From NCBI GenBank assembly GCA_001603115.1, contig LVBG01000036.1, positions 1-64,000 of the forward strand: a stretch of DNA of 64,000 nucleotides, written 5' to 3'. Positions 36,674-46,037 of the stretch are shown in pieces. Origin of the DNA: Spirochaetales bacterium Spiro_05 (GTDB taxonomy: Bacteria; Spirochaetota; Spirochaetia; Sphaerochaetales; Sphaerochaetaceae). Every line of letters begins with the position of its first letter. The first letter of the stretch is position 1. The notes under the pieces are model-generated. The model did no database searches. It saw only the letters and a list, made by a program, of their open reading frames with translations, and was not told the DNA's origin. The position numbers and the translations under genes are program-made.

Positions 36674-37402
36674 TCAGAACATCTTCCTATCACTGGCGAA
36701 CCGATCGATGGACAGGCCTTGCTCCTGGGCAATCCTCTTCCCCTCTGCAGCCCACAAGAGGCCGCGCTTCATCATCTCCCACGCCTCGGGGATGTCAAAG
36801 ACATCGTTGTGGTGGCCAAGCGAGTTGTAGAACACCCGTCCATACCCCCACTTCTTCGTCCAGACCACAGGCATCTGCACCACACCGTTGGTGGAGTGAT
36901 ACCAGTCAACGGTAGGGAAAGCGGTGGTGGCAAGCACTTCCACTGCCGGATCGACATGGAGGTAGTACTGCTCACTGGAAACCGAGAAGTCCTTGATATC
37001 CTTGGTCAGCTCACTGGAGCTGTGGCGGATGTTCACCGTATAAGGCACCCCGTCAGAGCCTGGATGTGCAACCCAGTTGCCGCCCATGATGAACTGCCAG
37101 AGCACGTTGGTGCGGAATGCATCGCACATGCCTCCGTGACAGCCAGCAACCCCAACCCCACTGCCAATGGCATCAGCGAGGTGGTTGGTCAGCTTGGAGT
37201 GCAGCTCTCCCATCGTCCAGATGGGAACGAAGAGATCGAGGCTGAAGAGGTACTCACGGTCCTGGAGAACTTCCAGATCGCGCTCAATCCTGACAGTGAA
37301 CCCCTGCTCTTCGAGGAAGGTGGAAAAACGCTTGGCAACAAGCTCCGGTTCATGGCCTTCCCAACCACCGACCAACAAGAGTGCTTTCTTTTCTGTAGAC
37401 AT
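36674..37402 (-). CDS. ThuA-domain protein
   Basis: A 242-residue ThuA-like protein with a class-I-glutamine-amidotransferase-like fold. LLVGGWEGHEPELVAKRF (residues 9-26), GVAGCHGGMCDAFR and a C-terminal RVFYNSLGHHND are characteristic. ThuA was found in trehalose/maltitol utilisation of Sinorhizobium, but its reaction is unclear; it commonly sits beside Gfo/Idh/MocA oxidoreductases, as here. SD AAGGAG. Confidence 0.88.
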   Translation of the reverse strand: MSTEKKALLLVGGWEGHEPELVAKRFSTFLEEQGFTVRIERDLEVLQDREYLFSLDLFVPIWTMGELHSKLTNHLADAIGSGVGVAGCHGGMCDAFRTNVLWQFIMGGNWVAHPGSDGVPYTVNIRHSSSELTKDIKDFSVSSEQYYLHVDPAVEVLATTAFPTVDWYHSTNGVVQMPVVWTKKWGYGRVFYNSLGHHNDVFDIPEAWEMMKRGLLWAAEGKRIAQEQGLSIDRFASDRKMF

Positions 37403-37411
37403 GGTTACTCC

Positions 37412-38977
37412 TTATTCCTTTTCGGTATAGTGCAAGAATGCAAAATCTGCATGCTTGCCAAACCCTGACATATCCTGACACGAGAGGGTGAAGAACGCGC
37501 CGGTGAAGGCCGAATTATCCAGATGGTCATCACTGATGCGCAGAGCTGAGCAATCTTCTCCGTACTGGATGAAATGCTCCCCATCAGTTGAGTAGAAGAA
37601 CTTCACCACCGCATGATCGGTCTCAACCCTGAGCCACACGGATGTCGTATCACCCACTGCAACCGGATCGAAGAGTTCTTCATGCTTGCCGTTGTCACAG
37701 CTCATGATGCACACCACCTTGCCCAAGCTCTCATCGTGGCTGAAACGCAGGTAGTAGTACTGGCGGGTGCCGTAATAGTAGGAGAGTCCCGCCATATGCT
37801 TGTACCAAGTGGGATCGAACTCCACCTTGGTGGTGACCGTACATACGAAGGATTGCTGGCGTCGCCCGACCAGAGCCTGGGTAAAGGTAGAGCTCAAGCT
37901 TTCCCTGCCGTAGAGTCGGAGATAGCCCTTGCGGTCCTTCAATGAGAGAATATCCTCACCAAGGGGAATGCGCAGGGTCTGGAAGTCGATAGGAAGCGTT
38001 TCCCCTTCGAAGGTATAGTGAATGTCAGCCGGTCCTGCAGGCACTGCATCGAACGGGGATTCGAAGAAATCACGAGGGGAATTGCCGCCGCCCTTGATCC
38101 TCGGCCAGCCATCCTTGTCGAACTCAATGTTCTGCATGGAGGTTTCCCGCCCAAGCATGCAATGCCTCTCGATCGGTCGGCCGCAGAGATGAACAAAAGC
38201 CCACTGTCCGTTCTGCATCTGTACCAAGGCCCCATGTCCAGCCTTCTGGATGGGAAGCTCGTCCCTGCCCTTGCTGGTTACCAAGGGATTGCCGGGCATC
38301 TGCTCATAGGGCCCTTCGATCGTCTTGGCGCGGGCAACCGACTCTGCATGATTGTAGAACGTGCCACCCTCGGCAACAAAGAGATAGTAGTAAGATCCAA
38401 TCCGGTAGAGATGGGGACCTTCGGTCATCCCAATTTCGGTACCGGTGAAAATCAGGCGGGGATTACCCAGACACTTGCCTGCCTTCTCATCGAACTCCTC
38501 AAGCAGGATGCCTGCAAAGCGGCTCTTGCCCTTGCGGAAGTCGGTGGTCATGGTAACCACATACTTGCGCCCATCATCATCGTGGAAGAGCGAAGGGTCG
38601 AAACCATAGCTGTTCAGGTATACTGGCTCACTCCAGGGGCCCATGATGGAAGGAGCGGTCACCACATAGTTGTGGGTATCCTTGAAGTGCTCCTTGGTGT
38701 GGACAACCGTATAGACCAAGTAGAAGGTACCCTTGTCGTAGGTCAGACACGGCGCCCATACACCGGTGGAGTCGAGGCAACCTCGCATATCGAGCTGGCT
38801 GACCCTGTCCAAGGGGCGGGTCAACAATTTCCAGTTGACCAGGTCCTTGCTGTGGTGAATCTGCACACCGGGAAACCACTCGAACGTGGAGGTGGCGATA
38901 TAGTAATCATCCCCTACCCTGAGGAAGGAAGGATCGGGGTTGAACCCCTTGAGAATCGGATTTGCAACGCGTGTCAT
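37412..38977 (-). CDS. Glycoside hydrolase family 43 (beta-xylosidase/arabinofuranosidase type)
   Basis: A 521-residue inverting hydrolase: a five-bladed propeller (about 1-315) plus a C-terminal beta sandwich. The catalytic base Asp15 (FNPDPS), pKa modulator Asp127 (YGFDPSLF) and acid Glu186 (MTEGPHLYR) are all present. Length and two-domain layout resemble XynB-type beta-xylosidases acting on xylo-oligosaccharides. No signal peptide, so cytoplasmic. SD AGGAG. It follows the permeases of a CUT1 importer whose ligand is therefore probably a xylo- or arabinoxylo-oligosaccharide. Confidence 0.93.
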   Translation of the reverse strand: MTRVANPILKGFNPDPSFLRVGDDYYIATSTFEWFPGVQIHHSKDLVNWKLLTRPLDRVSQLDMRGCLDSTGVWAPCLTYDKGTFYLVYTVVHTKEHFKDTHNYVVTAPSIMGPWSEPVYLNSYGFDPSLFHDDDGRKYVVTMTTDFRKGKSRFAGILLEEFDEKAGKCLGNPRLIFTGTEIGMTEGPHLYRIGSYYYLFVAEGGTFYNHAESVARAKTIEGPYEQMPGNPLVTSKGRDELPIQKAGHGALVQMQNGQWAFVHLCGRPIERHCMLGRETSMQNIEFDKDGWPRIKGGGNSPRDFFESPFDAVPAGPADIHYTFEGETLPIDFQTLRIPLGEDILSLKDRKGYLRLYGRESLSSTFTQALVGRRQQSFVCTVTTKVEFDPTWYKHMAGLSYYYGTRQYYYLRFSHDESLGKVVCIMSCDNGKHEELFDPVAVGDTTSVWLRVETDHAVVKFFYSTDGEHFIQYGEDCSALRISDDHLDNSAFTGAFFTLSCQDMSGFGKHADFAFLHYTEKE

Positions 38978-38988
38978 GGAATCTCCTC

Positions 38989-39825
38989 TTAGCCTTTCAA
39001 GGCACCTTGGGTAAGGCCGTTGATAACCTTGTCCTGTGCCAGGAAGTAGAATGTGAGTACCGGCAGCGATCCTACCAAGATGGCGGTGAGTACTGCGGGG
39101 ATGTTGATCGTCTGAAAGCCGTAGAAGTCTCGGATACCAAGCGATAGCGTCTTCTTGGAGCGGGTATCGATCATGACCAGTGCATAGACGAACTCATTCC
39201 ACATGGTCAGGAAGGTGTAGACACCTACCGTCGAGACAGCGGGACCGGAGAGCGGCATCACAATCTTGCGGTAGATCAAAAAGAGGGAACCACCATCGAT
39301 CATCGCTGCCTCATCCAGCTCCTTGGGCATCTCCTTGAAGAACTGGGTCATGATGAAGACCGAAACCGGGATATTGAACGAGACGTACGGCCCTATAAGG
39401 GAGAACAGTGTGTCATACACCCCAAGCTTGATGCTCAGCGAGTAGATGGGAATCAAGGTGGTGTGAATCGGGATCATCATGCCGGCGATGACAAGGAAAA
39501 AGATTCCCTTGGTCACGCGGAAGTTGAACTTCGCAAAGACGAAAGCCATCAGGGAGGAGACCAGAATCACCAAGCTCACGCCACTGACACTGACGATGAG
39601 GCTGTTGATGAAGTACCTCAGGAAGGTCGGGGCGAACACCAGCTTATAGTTGCCAAAGAAGATTTTCTTCGGAGGTTGCCAGATGTTCATCATGTACTCA
39701 GGCAGGCCCTTGAAGCTGTTGAAGATCAAGAAGAGCAAGGGAAAGCCGGTGAGTATCAAAACTACGATGCAGAAGGCATAAATCAATGCCTTGAACAGCT
39801 TATCGGATACAGGTTCTTTTTTCAT
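38989..39825 (-). CDS. CUT1 ABC transporter permease (MalG type)
   Basis: A 278-residue inner-membrane permease with six hydrophobic segments and the coupling loop DEAAMIDGGSLFLIYRKIVMP. SD GGGAGG nine bases before the ATG; one base separates it from the MalF-type gene. Part of the GH43-associated importer. Confidence 0.92.
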   Translation of the reverse strand: MKKEPVSDKLFKALIYAFCIVVLILTGFPLLFLIFNSFKGLPEYMMNIWQPPKKIFFGNYKLVFAPTFLRYFINSLIVSVSGVSLVILVSSLMAFVFAKFNFRVTKGIFFLVIAGMMIPIHTTLIPIYSLSIKLGVYDTLFSLIGPYVSFNIPVSVFIMTQFFKEMPKELDEAAMIDGGSLFLIYRKIVMPLSGPAVSTVGVYTFLTMWNEFVYALVMIDTRSKKTLSLGIRDFYGFQTINIPAVLTAILVGSLPVLTFYFLAQDKVINGLTQGALKG

Positions 39826-39826
39826 A

Positions 39827-40726
39827 TCAATGAGCCTCCCTCACCCTGGTGACATAGAGGAAGACACAGGCAAAGACGAAACAGATGATGAACATCAAGC
39901 CTGCGATGGCTGAGGCATAGCCCATACCAAATTCCACGAATCCTTTCTTGTACATGTACGTTGCCATAAGCTCGGTGGCACCACTGGGACCGCCTCCTGT
40001 CATGATATAGACCAGATCGAAGTACTTCAGTGAGCCTACCATCGACATGACCGCACTGGTGCGCAGTGTAGGGGCCATCAACGGCAAGGTGATTTTCCAG
40101 AAAGCCTGCCAGCGGTTTGCACCGTCGATGGTGGCAGCCTCATAGAGCTCGACGGAGATGTTTGTCAGACCAGCCTTGAGGATGATCATATAGAAAGGGA
40201 TGAACTGCCAGCAGATGACAAACAGCACTGCAGGCATTGCCGTACGCACATCGGCAAGGAAGCCGATGATGTAAGCACCCAGTCCGACTTGCTGCATGAC
40301 ATAGGCAAGGATTCCGAACATCGGATCGAAGAAAAGCTGCCACATGATACCGGTTGCAACGGTGGAAAAGAGCATGGGCAGGAAGAAGATGGTGCGGAAG
40401 AACCGCGTTCCCTTGATGGCACTGTTCAAGGCAAGTGCAAGCAACAGGGCAAAGGGAAGCTGGATGACGATCGAGGTGATCATCAGAATCAGATTGTTCT
40501 TGACCGCGACTCCCATCATGGGATCTTTGAAAAGCTTGAGATAGTTGGCCAATCCGACAAAGCCCGTGTTCTGACTGATACCAGTCCAGTCCAAGGTGGA
40601 GTACTGGAAGGTCATGAAAATTCCGTAGAGATTGTACACACCATAAAACAGAAGACCGGGCACCAGGGCTGCCACAACAAAGAGAATCTCCTTATGGTTT
40701 ATCGCTCGACGTTTCGTTGGAACCAT
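39827..40726 (-). CDS. CUT1 ABC transporter permease (MalF type)
   Basis: A 299-residue permease with six transmembrane stretches and coupling loop EAATIDGANRWQAFWKITLP. The arginine-containing N-terminus (VPTKRRAINHKE) is cytoplasmic. SD AAGGA. The gap from the binding-protein gene is filled by a 10-bp perfect hairpin. Confidence 0.92.
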   Translation of the reverse strand: MVPTKRRAINHKEILFVVAALVPGLLFYGVYNLYGIFMTFQYSTLDWTGISQNTGFVGLANYLKLFKDPMMGVAVKNNLILMITSIVIQLPFALLLALALNSAIKGTRFFRTIFFLPMLFSTVATGIMWQLFFDPMFGILAYVMQQVGLGAYIIGFLADVRTAMPAVLFVICWQFIPFYMIILKAGLTNISVELYEAATIDGANRWQAFWKITLPLMAPTLRTSAVMSMVGSLKYFDLVYIMTGGGPSGATELMATYMYKKGFVEFGMGYASAIAGLMFIICFVFACVFLYVTRVREAH

Positions 40727-40751
40727 GAATACATTCCTTATGATGAAGAGT

Positions 40752-40775
40752 GGGAGGCTGCAGGAGCAGCCTCCC
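40752..40775 (-). terminator. Intercistronic hairpin after the GH43-operon binding-protein gene
   Basis: Perfect 10-bp arms GGGAGGCTGC and GCAGCCTCCC around AGGA, between the binding-protein stop (40802) and the permease start (40726). There is no following T-run on the minus strand. Confidence 0.7.
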
Positions 40776-40801
40776 GTGGGATGGCTTCAACGCCACACTC
40801 C

Positions 40802-42094
40802 TTATTTTGCGGGACCCAAGACCTCAACAGCCTTTGCTTCCACCAGCTTTGCAGCCTGTGCGGGAGTCATGGTCAAACCAAACAAGGCCTGAGTGGTATC
40901 CTTATGCACTTCTGCGAGGGCAGGAGGCATATACTGGTCGTAGAAGTTCTGCATGACCTTTGCACCCATGAGCACATCGTATTGCTGCTTGATGAGCGTG
41001 TCCTGGATCTGGATGCCCTTGACACCGGTGATCATGGAAGAGCCATTGATCATATCCTGACCATACTCAAGGTCTGAAAGGACTACGAGCAGATCAAAAG
41101 CTTCCTTCGGGTACTTGGTGCCACCATAGACGTGGATGACGTTTCCGCCACCGACGATCTCGTCAGCAGAACCCTTTGCACCTTCAATGACTGGGAACTT
41201 GAACAAGCCAAGATTGTTCTTGAAGAAGTCAGGAGCCTCATTGCGGGTGTTTCCGAGCAAACCGTTGGTCTGGATGATGTGTGCAGCTCTGCCGCTGTAG
41301 AACAACATTCTGGACCCGCCGGTATCGTAGTTGATGCCGTTCATGCCTTCAGGATAATAACCCTTTCTGACCCATTCCTGAATCTTGGCACCAGCTTTGA
41401 CGAAGCTCTCGTCTTCGAAGGTCTTTCCATTTTCCCTGTTGAAGGCATCGATGAAGACCTGTGCTCCACCATAGCGCATCGAAAGGTAGATGAACGTGAT
41501 GGCGCCGGGCCACTTGCTGGCGTTACCCAAAGCGATGGGGATGATCCCATTGGCCTTGAGGACGTCACAGTTGTGCTCAAACTCGGCGAGGGTTGTGGGA
41601 ACCTTCAGACCGTACTTATCGTACAGCTGGCGGTTGTAATAGACAGAGGAGGGACCCAAGGTAATCGGGAGGCCATACACCTTGTCTCCGAGCTTACTGA
41701 TGGAGAGACCGGGATCAAGATAGTTTGCGGCAACAGCCTTCACCGGCTCAGAGATATCGAGTACCTTACCGGCCTTGATGAACTCTTCCATCCAGCCACC
41801 ACCCCAGGTGATGAACAGGTCGGGAGGATTTCCACCGCCCATTGCGGTCTTCAGCTTGGTTTTGTAGGGATCGTTCTCGATCGCCTGCTCAACAACCTTT
41901 ACGTTCGGATTGGCTGCCTGATACCGGGCAATAGCCTTTTCCATGGTCGCACGGCGAGATACATCAACACCGATGTGCCAAACGTTCAGGGTAATCTGCT
42001 CACCCTTCGCTGCGGTTGCTTCGGGAGCACCAGCTGCGCTGAGCATGGAGATTGCCACTACCATGACAATAGCCAAGGTAATCAATCTTTTCAT
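40802..42094 (-). CDS. Extracellular solute-binding protein, family 1
   Basis: A 430-residue periplasmic sugar-binding protein. The signal peptide (MKRLITLAIVMVVAISML) is followed by SAAGAPEATAAKG, without lipobox Cys. ITLNVWHIGVDVSRRATMEKA, NPPDLFITWGGGW and LPITLGPSSVYYNRQLYDKYG are typical of family 1. SD AAAGGAGG. It leads the operon permease-permease-GH43-ThuA-Gfo/Idh, so a xylose-containing oligosaccharide is the probable ligand. Confidence 0.93.
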   Translation of the reverse strand: MKRLITLAIVMVVAISMLSAAGAPEATAAKGEQITLNVWHIGVDVSRRATMEKAIARYQAANPNVKVVEQAIENDPYKTKLKTAMGGGNPPDLFITWGGGWMEEFIKAGKVLDISEPVKAVAANYLDPGLSISKLGDKVYGLPITLGPSSVYYNRQLYDKYGLKVPTTLAEFEHNCDVLKANGIIPIALGNASKWPGAITFIYLSMRYGGAQVFIDAFNRENGKTFEDESFVKAGAKIQEWVRKGYYPEGMNGINYDTGGSRMLFYSGRAAHIIQTNGLLGNTRNEAPDFFKNNLGLFKFPVIEGAKGSADEIVGGGNVIHVYGGTKYPKEAFDLLVVLSDLEYGQDMINGSSMITGVKGIQIQDTLIKQQYDVLMGAKVMQNFYDQYMPPALAEVHKDTTQALFGLTMTPAQAAKLVEAKAVEVLGPAK

Positions 42095-42126
42095 TCGTAA
42101 CCTCCTTTAGGTAACGTCAAATCGTC

Positions 42127-42152
42127 GTGTGCGGGCACGTTCACCTGCACAC
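42127..42152. promoter_or_regulatory. Hairpin in the leader of the GH43-operon binding-protein gene
   Basis: Arms GTGTGC and GCACAC with inner GG/CC. On the plus strand it is followed by CTTTTTTC and so looks like a terminator pointing away from the gene; on the minus strand it lies about 35 bases before the ATG, inside the probable leader. A near-perfect dyad ACTGATATACCAGT at 42238-42251 is a possible operator. The rest of 42153-42300 is AT-rich without a gene; a weak minus-strand promoter (TTGAAA, 17 bases, TAAAAC) may lie there. Confidence 0.45.
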
Positions 42153-42292
42153 CTTTTTTCTGCTTTCAATTCTGCGCCCAGTTATGACAACCTTGAATGC
42201 GTATAATTGGTTTTACATATGTTTTTTTGATATTTCAACTGATATACCAGTGAGACCAACAGCAAAAACGTTTAATACTATATCCTTACATA

Positions 42293-42351
42293 ATAAAAAA
42301 ATACAATATAATAGCAAAAATGTAGCAATACGCTATTTTGCCATATATTGT
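42293..42351 (-). terminator. Rho-independent terminator of the ten-gene TRAP operon
   Basis: Outer arms ACAATATA and TATATTGT (42303-42351), then GCAAAA/TTTTGC, then an inner TAGC-AATAC-GCTA stem, followed on the minus strand by ATTTTTTTATT. It lies 36 bases beyond the last stop codon (42387). Confidence 0.8.
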
Positions 42352-42386
42352 ACAGACAAGAGGAATTGACTGGAAAAACCCCATTT

Positions 42387-43151
42387 CTAGCGCCCCAGAT
42401 ACCCTCCATCGACAGGAAGCATGATGCCGCACACATACGCAGAAGCATCACTAGCAAGGTAGACCGCGGCTCCTGCCATATCCTCTGGTTGTCCCCAACG
42501 CTTGGCAGGAATGCGTTGGCTCAGTTCAGCAAAGCGTTTCTCATCTTCCACCAAAGCCGTGTTGATTGCGGTTGCCATGTACCCGGGGGCAATACAGTTG
42601 ACATTGATGCCTTGGCTGGAAAGCTCGTTGGCCATGACCTTGGTCATCTGCATGATGCCGCCCTTGGCTGCACAGTAGGCAACCGTATTCACCCCTGCAG
42701 CCAGTGAGTTGACCGAAGCGGTGTTGATGATCTTGCCCTTACCCTGCTTGGCCATCATGTTTGCCGCCCATTGGGCGAGATCGAACGCAGCGGTGAGGTT
42801 CAGTTCGATGACCGTATCCCAATCCTCGATGGGAAACTCCAGTACAGGATGGCGGATCTGGATCCCTGCATTGTTCACCAGGATATCCAGCATTCCCCCA
42901 AGATCTGAAAAAAGCGTTGCTTTCAGCTTGGCACGTTCATCCCGATCCAGCAGATTGGCAGCATAGCCCGCAACCGACAAGCCTTCTGAGCCCAGCTGCT
43001 CGGCCCGTTCTTTCACCAAGGGATTCACATCCACCAGCATCACAGAGGCCCCTGCCTCGGCCAGGCCTCTGGCCATGCCCAGGCCCAAGCCCTGATAAGC
43101 TCCGGTAACCACCGCACTCTTTCCGCTCAAGTCAAACAGGTTGCGCTTCAT
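42387..43151 (-). CDS. Short-chain dehydrogenase/reductase
   Basis: A 254-residue classical SDR. The cofactor motif TGAYQGLGLG is at residues 16-25, NNAG at 93-96, catalytic Ser near residue 146, Tyr159 and Lys163 (YCAAK). Asp41 at the end of the second strand favours NAD(H). It resembles gluconate 5-dehydrogenase and 2-deoxy-gluconate dehydrogenase-type SDRs. The ATG at 43151 overlaps the transaldolase stop as ATGA. Last gene of the TRAP operon. Confidence 0.88.
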   Translation of the reverse strand: MKRNLFDLSGKSAVVTGAYQGLGLGMARGLAEAGASVMLVDVNPLVKERAEQLGSEGLSVAGYAANLLDRDERAKLKATLFSDLGGMLDILVNNAGIQIRHPVLEFPIEDWDTVIELNLTAAFDLAQWAANMMAKQGKGKIINTASVNSLAAGVNTVAYCAAKGGIMQMTKVMANELSSQGINVNCIAPGYMATAINTALVEDEKRFAELSQRIPAKRWGQPEDMAGAAVYLASDASAYVCGIMLPVDGGYLGR

Positions 43152-44191
43152 CCCCTCTCCTTGCCAAGCGGGTATCCAAGCAAAGGATTCCACCCATCAT
43201 TGATGAATTGGTCGATGGTTCGGTTGGTGCTTCCAAAGGTGATGAACTCTTCTTCGGCCATTCCCTCGACTTCATATGCTTTGCGAAACTCAGCTAAGGT
43301 GGAAAGCCGTTCGATAACCTCCTGATCCACACGCTCTTCGATCTGCTCAGAGAAGGGGCCTTCCAGACTTACCAACTCCTCTTGGATCTTCGGCGAGATG
43401 GAACAGATCATCCTTGCCCCAGCCAAAGCAGCAATGTGATACCCTCCACGACAGCCGGCGGGCATGAGAAACGTATCATAGTTCCGTTCAGTGAACAGCC
43501 TGTATGCTTTCTTGATGCAGGCAGTGCCTGCTTGGCGGATATCGGACTCGGTTGCCACCGACTCCTGGTCCTGGGCAACATCGCGCAGGTAATCATCCAA
43601 ACGACCCACCATGAGGACTGCGATGCTCAAACCTGGCTTGATGCCAAGGTCCAATGCCCGCTGTTTTCCTCGTTTTGCCGCCTCTGCTACCGCCAGTACC
43701 TGCGGTACCGTAAAGCTGAGTGTTGCTGCCACCGAGTAGCCACGAGCCACACACTCCTCGTACACTACAAGCCCTGCTTTGGTCGCAGGCAACTTGATAA
43801 CCAAATTGGGATACCAAGAAGCATACCGCTCAGCCAAAGCAAGCATCGAAGCAGCATGTCCACAGCGGTTGGGATCTGTCTGGGCGCATACATACCCCTT
43901 ACCTACTCCCCCTTTCTGATACAGAGGAAGAAAAGAAGTGGCATAGTGGCCGGTTACAGCCTTGACCAAGGAAAGCACCTTCTCCTCTCCCGACAAAGAG
44001 GTGTCCAATGAGGCCAGCTGGGTTTGCCAATCCTCAGGATGAGAAGCAAGGGTCTGGTTCACCAGGAAGGGGTTGGTGGTCATACCCACCGCACCCCAAT
44101 CAAAAGCCCTCACCTGTTCCTTCTGATTGGCAGAATCATGCCACCAGATAGTCTGTGTCTCGGATGCCAACCACTGTAGGTAGTTTTTCAC
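43148..44191 (-). CDS. Transaldolase-family protein
   Basis: A 347-residue class I aldolase-type protein. VGMTTNPFLVNQ (residues 35-46) and the Schiff-base lysine in VIKLPATKAG (Lys133) match transaldolases, so it should be catalytically competent, unlike the small paralogue at 54913-55590. Length exceeds TalC (about 220) and is nearer TalB (about 317), with extra segments. It starts with GTG at 44191, after AGGAG five bases upstream. In an operon with a split transketolase it probably transfers dihydroxyacetone units in a pentose-like interconversion. Confidence 0.82.
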   Translation of the reverse strand: MKNYLQWLASETQTIWWHDSANQKEQVRAFDWGAVGMTTNPFLVNQTLASHPEDWQTQLASLDTSLSGEEKVLSLVKAVTGHYATSFLPLYQKGGVGKGYVCAQTDPNRCGHAASMLALAERYASWYPNLVIKLPATKAGLVVYEECVARGYSVAATLSFTVPQVLAVAEAAKRGKQRALDLGIKPGLSIAVLMVGRLDDYLRDVAQDQESVATESDIRQAGTACIKKAYRLFTERNYDTFLMPAGCRGGYHIAALAGARMICSISPKIQEELVSLEGPFSEQIEERVDQEVIERLSTLAEFRKAYEVEGMAEEEFITFGSTNRTIDQFINDGWNPLLGYPLGKERG

Positions 44192-44199
44192 GTCTGCTC

Positions 44200-45084
44200 C
44201 TACTCGCCGATCGTCGTGCCGCTGACCTTCGCATAGAAGCGGGCCAGGGCGCTGTGGTCGTCGCCGCCGAAACCGTCGGCATGCAGCGTCTCCATCATCT
44301 CGCGCACGCTTGCCGTCAGCGGCAGGGGGCTTCCCACGCTGTGGGCCGTGTCCATCGCGTTGGCAAGGTCCTTGATGTGCAGGTCGATCTTGAAGCCCGG
44401 CTTGAAGTTGCCGTCCATCATCATCGGCGCCTTCGCGTTCATCACCGTGCTCCCGGCAAGCCCGCCCTTGATGGCATCGAACACCAGGTGCGGGTCCACC
44501 CCCGCCTTCCTCACCAGCGTGAACGCCTCGGCCACAGCGGCGATGTTCAGCGCCACGATCACCTGGTTGGCCAGCTTGGTCGTGTTGCCCGCCCCGATGG
44601 GTCCGCAGTGCACCGCACTCGCTCCCATCACCAGCAGGATGTCCTTCATCTCCTCAAAGAGGGCCTTCTCCCCGCCCACCATGATGGCAAGGCTGCCGTC
44701 GATGGCCTTCGGCTCGCCGCCCGAGACAGGAGCGTCAAGCATCCTCACGCCCTTCTCGGAGCAGGCCTTCTCAACCTCCTGGCTCGCAAGAGGCGCGATC
44801 GAGCTCATGTCGATCAGGATGAGCCCCTCGCTCGCTCCCTCGAGCACCCCGTCCTTGCCCAGCACCACGCTCTTCACGTGCGGGCTGTTGGGCAGCATCG
44901 TGATCACCACCGGCACCTGGGAAGCAACGTCGGCCGAGCTCTTCGCAGCCACAGCGCCAGAGGCAACCACGTCGGCCACGTTCGCAGCCACCACGTCGAA
45001 GCACACCACCTCATGACCCGCCTTCAGCAGGTTCTTGGCCATGGGCTTGCCCATGATCCCCAATCCTATGAATCCGATCTTCAT
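44200..45084 (-). CDS. Beta-hydroxyacid dehydrogenase (tartronate semialdehyde reductase/GarR type)
   Basis: A 294-residue NAD(P)-dependent dehydrogenase of the 3-hydroxyisobutyrate family. GFIGLGIMGKPMAKNL opens the protein, DAPVSGGEPKA is at residues 117-127, and the catalytic Lys is K170 (GAGNTTKLANQ). The family includes GarR, GlxR and the sulfolactaldehyde reductase YihU, so the substrate is a short semialdehyde. SD AAAGGAG. The gene has markedly higher GC than its downstream neighbour and lies in a GC-rich block of the operon. Confidence 0.88.
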   Translation of the reverse strand: MKIGFIGLGIMGKPMAKNLLKAGHEVVCFDVVAANVADVVASGAVAAKSSADVASQVPVVITMLPNSPHVKSVVLGKDGVLEGASEGLILIDMSSIAPLASQEVEKACSEKGVRMLDAPVSGGEPKAIDGSLAIMVGGEKALFEEMKDILLVMGASAVHCGPIGAGNTTKLANQVIVALNIAAVAEAFTLVRKAGVDPHLVFDAIKGGLAGSTVMNAKAPMMMDGNFKPGFKIDLHIKDLANAMDTAHSVGSPLPLTASVREMMETLHADGFGGDDHSALARFYAKVSGTTIGE

Positions 45085-45098
45085 CGTCGTTTTCTCCT

Positions 45099-46037
45099 TT
45101 ACTTGCTGGACAGTACGTCGCGAACCTTCTGCGCCACATCCTTGGGCTCAAGGCCGTAGTGCCTGAGCAGGATGTCGTAGTTCTCCGCACTGGTTCCGTA
45201 GCGGTCGTCCACGCCCAGCATCTCCACCGGAAGCTTGCTCTTGGAAAGCGCCTGGCACACCACGCTGCCGAGGCCCCCGATCGTGCTGTGCTCCTCGGCG
45301 GTCACCACGCCCCTCACGCCCTCGCAGTAGCCGAGCAGCGCATCCTTGTCCAGCGGCTTGATCGTGCTCACGTTCACCACGCGCACGCTCACACCCTCGG
45401 CCTTCAGGAGCTCGGCGGCAGCCATCGACTGCTGCACCATCACACCCGTGGCGAAGATCACCGCGTCGGTCCCCCCAACCACCTCCGTCATCTTGCCGAT
45501 GTGGTACTCGGCAGCCGGGTCGCTCACCACAGGCAGGTCGTTGCGGTTGATGCGGATGTACACCGGACCCTTGTGCTCGACCATCGCCTTCACCATCTGC
45601 TCCGTCTCCACCGCGTCGCACGGGGACAGCACCGTCATGTGCGGCAGCACCTGCATCAGGGCGATGTCGTCGATGCTCTGGTGCGTCTTGCCGTCGCCGT
45701 AGTCAGAAAGGCCCGCGCTCGAGCCGCAGATCTTCACGTTCAAGTCAGCGATCGTGATCGACGAGCGGATCTGGTCGTACGCGCGACCCGATGCGAACAC
45801 CGCGAACGAGTTGATGAACGGGATCTTGCCCGTCAGCGAGAGGCCGGCGGCCGTGCTGGCCATGTTCTGCTCCGCGATCCCCATCTGGAAGTACCGCTCG
45901 GGGTACGCCGCGGCGAACAGGCTGCTCATCGTCGAGTTGCCCAGGTCCGCCTCCATCAGCACGATGGCCTTGTTGTCCTTTCCCAGCTCGACCAGCGTCT
46001 CGCCGTATGTCTTGCGCAAACTGTCGCTCGTTCTCAT
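45099..46037 (-). CDS. Transketolase, C-terminal subunit (split enzyme)
   Basis: A 312-residue protein equal to the pyrimidine-binding and C-terminal domains of transketolase. The cofactor-activating Glu lies in MGIAEQNM (about residues 58-65); MEADLGNSTM and SDYGDGKTHQSIDDI are typical. With the N-terminal subunit it forms a thiamine-diphosphate enzyme transferring a glycolaldehyde unit. Its ATG at 46037 overlaps the partner stop as ATGA, so the two subunits are made in equal amounts. GC-rich. Confidence 0.93.
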   Translation of the reverse strand: MRTSDSLRKTYGETLVELGKDNKAIVLMEADLGNSTMSSLFAAAYPERYFQMGIAEQNMASTAAGLSLTGKIPFINSFAVFASGRAYDQIRSSITIADLNVKICGSSAGLSDYGDGKTHQSIDDIALMQVLPHMTVLSPCDAVETEQMVKAMVEHKGPVYIRINRNDLPVVSDPAAEYHIGKMTEVVGGTDAVIFATGVMVQQSMAAAELLKAEGVSVRVVNVSTIKPLDKDALLGYCEGVRGVVTAEEHSTIGGLGSVVCQALSKSKLPVEMLGVDDRYGTSAENYDILLRHYGLEPKDVAQKVRDVLSSK

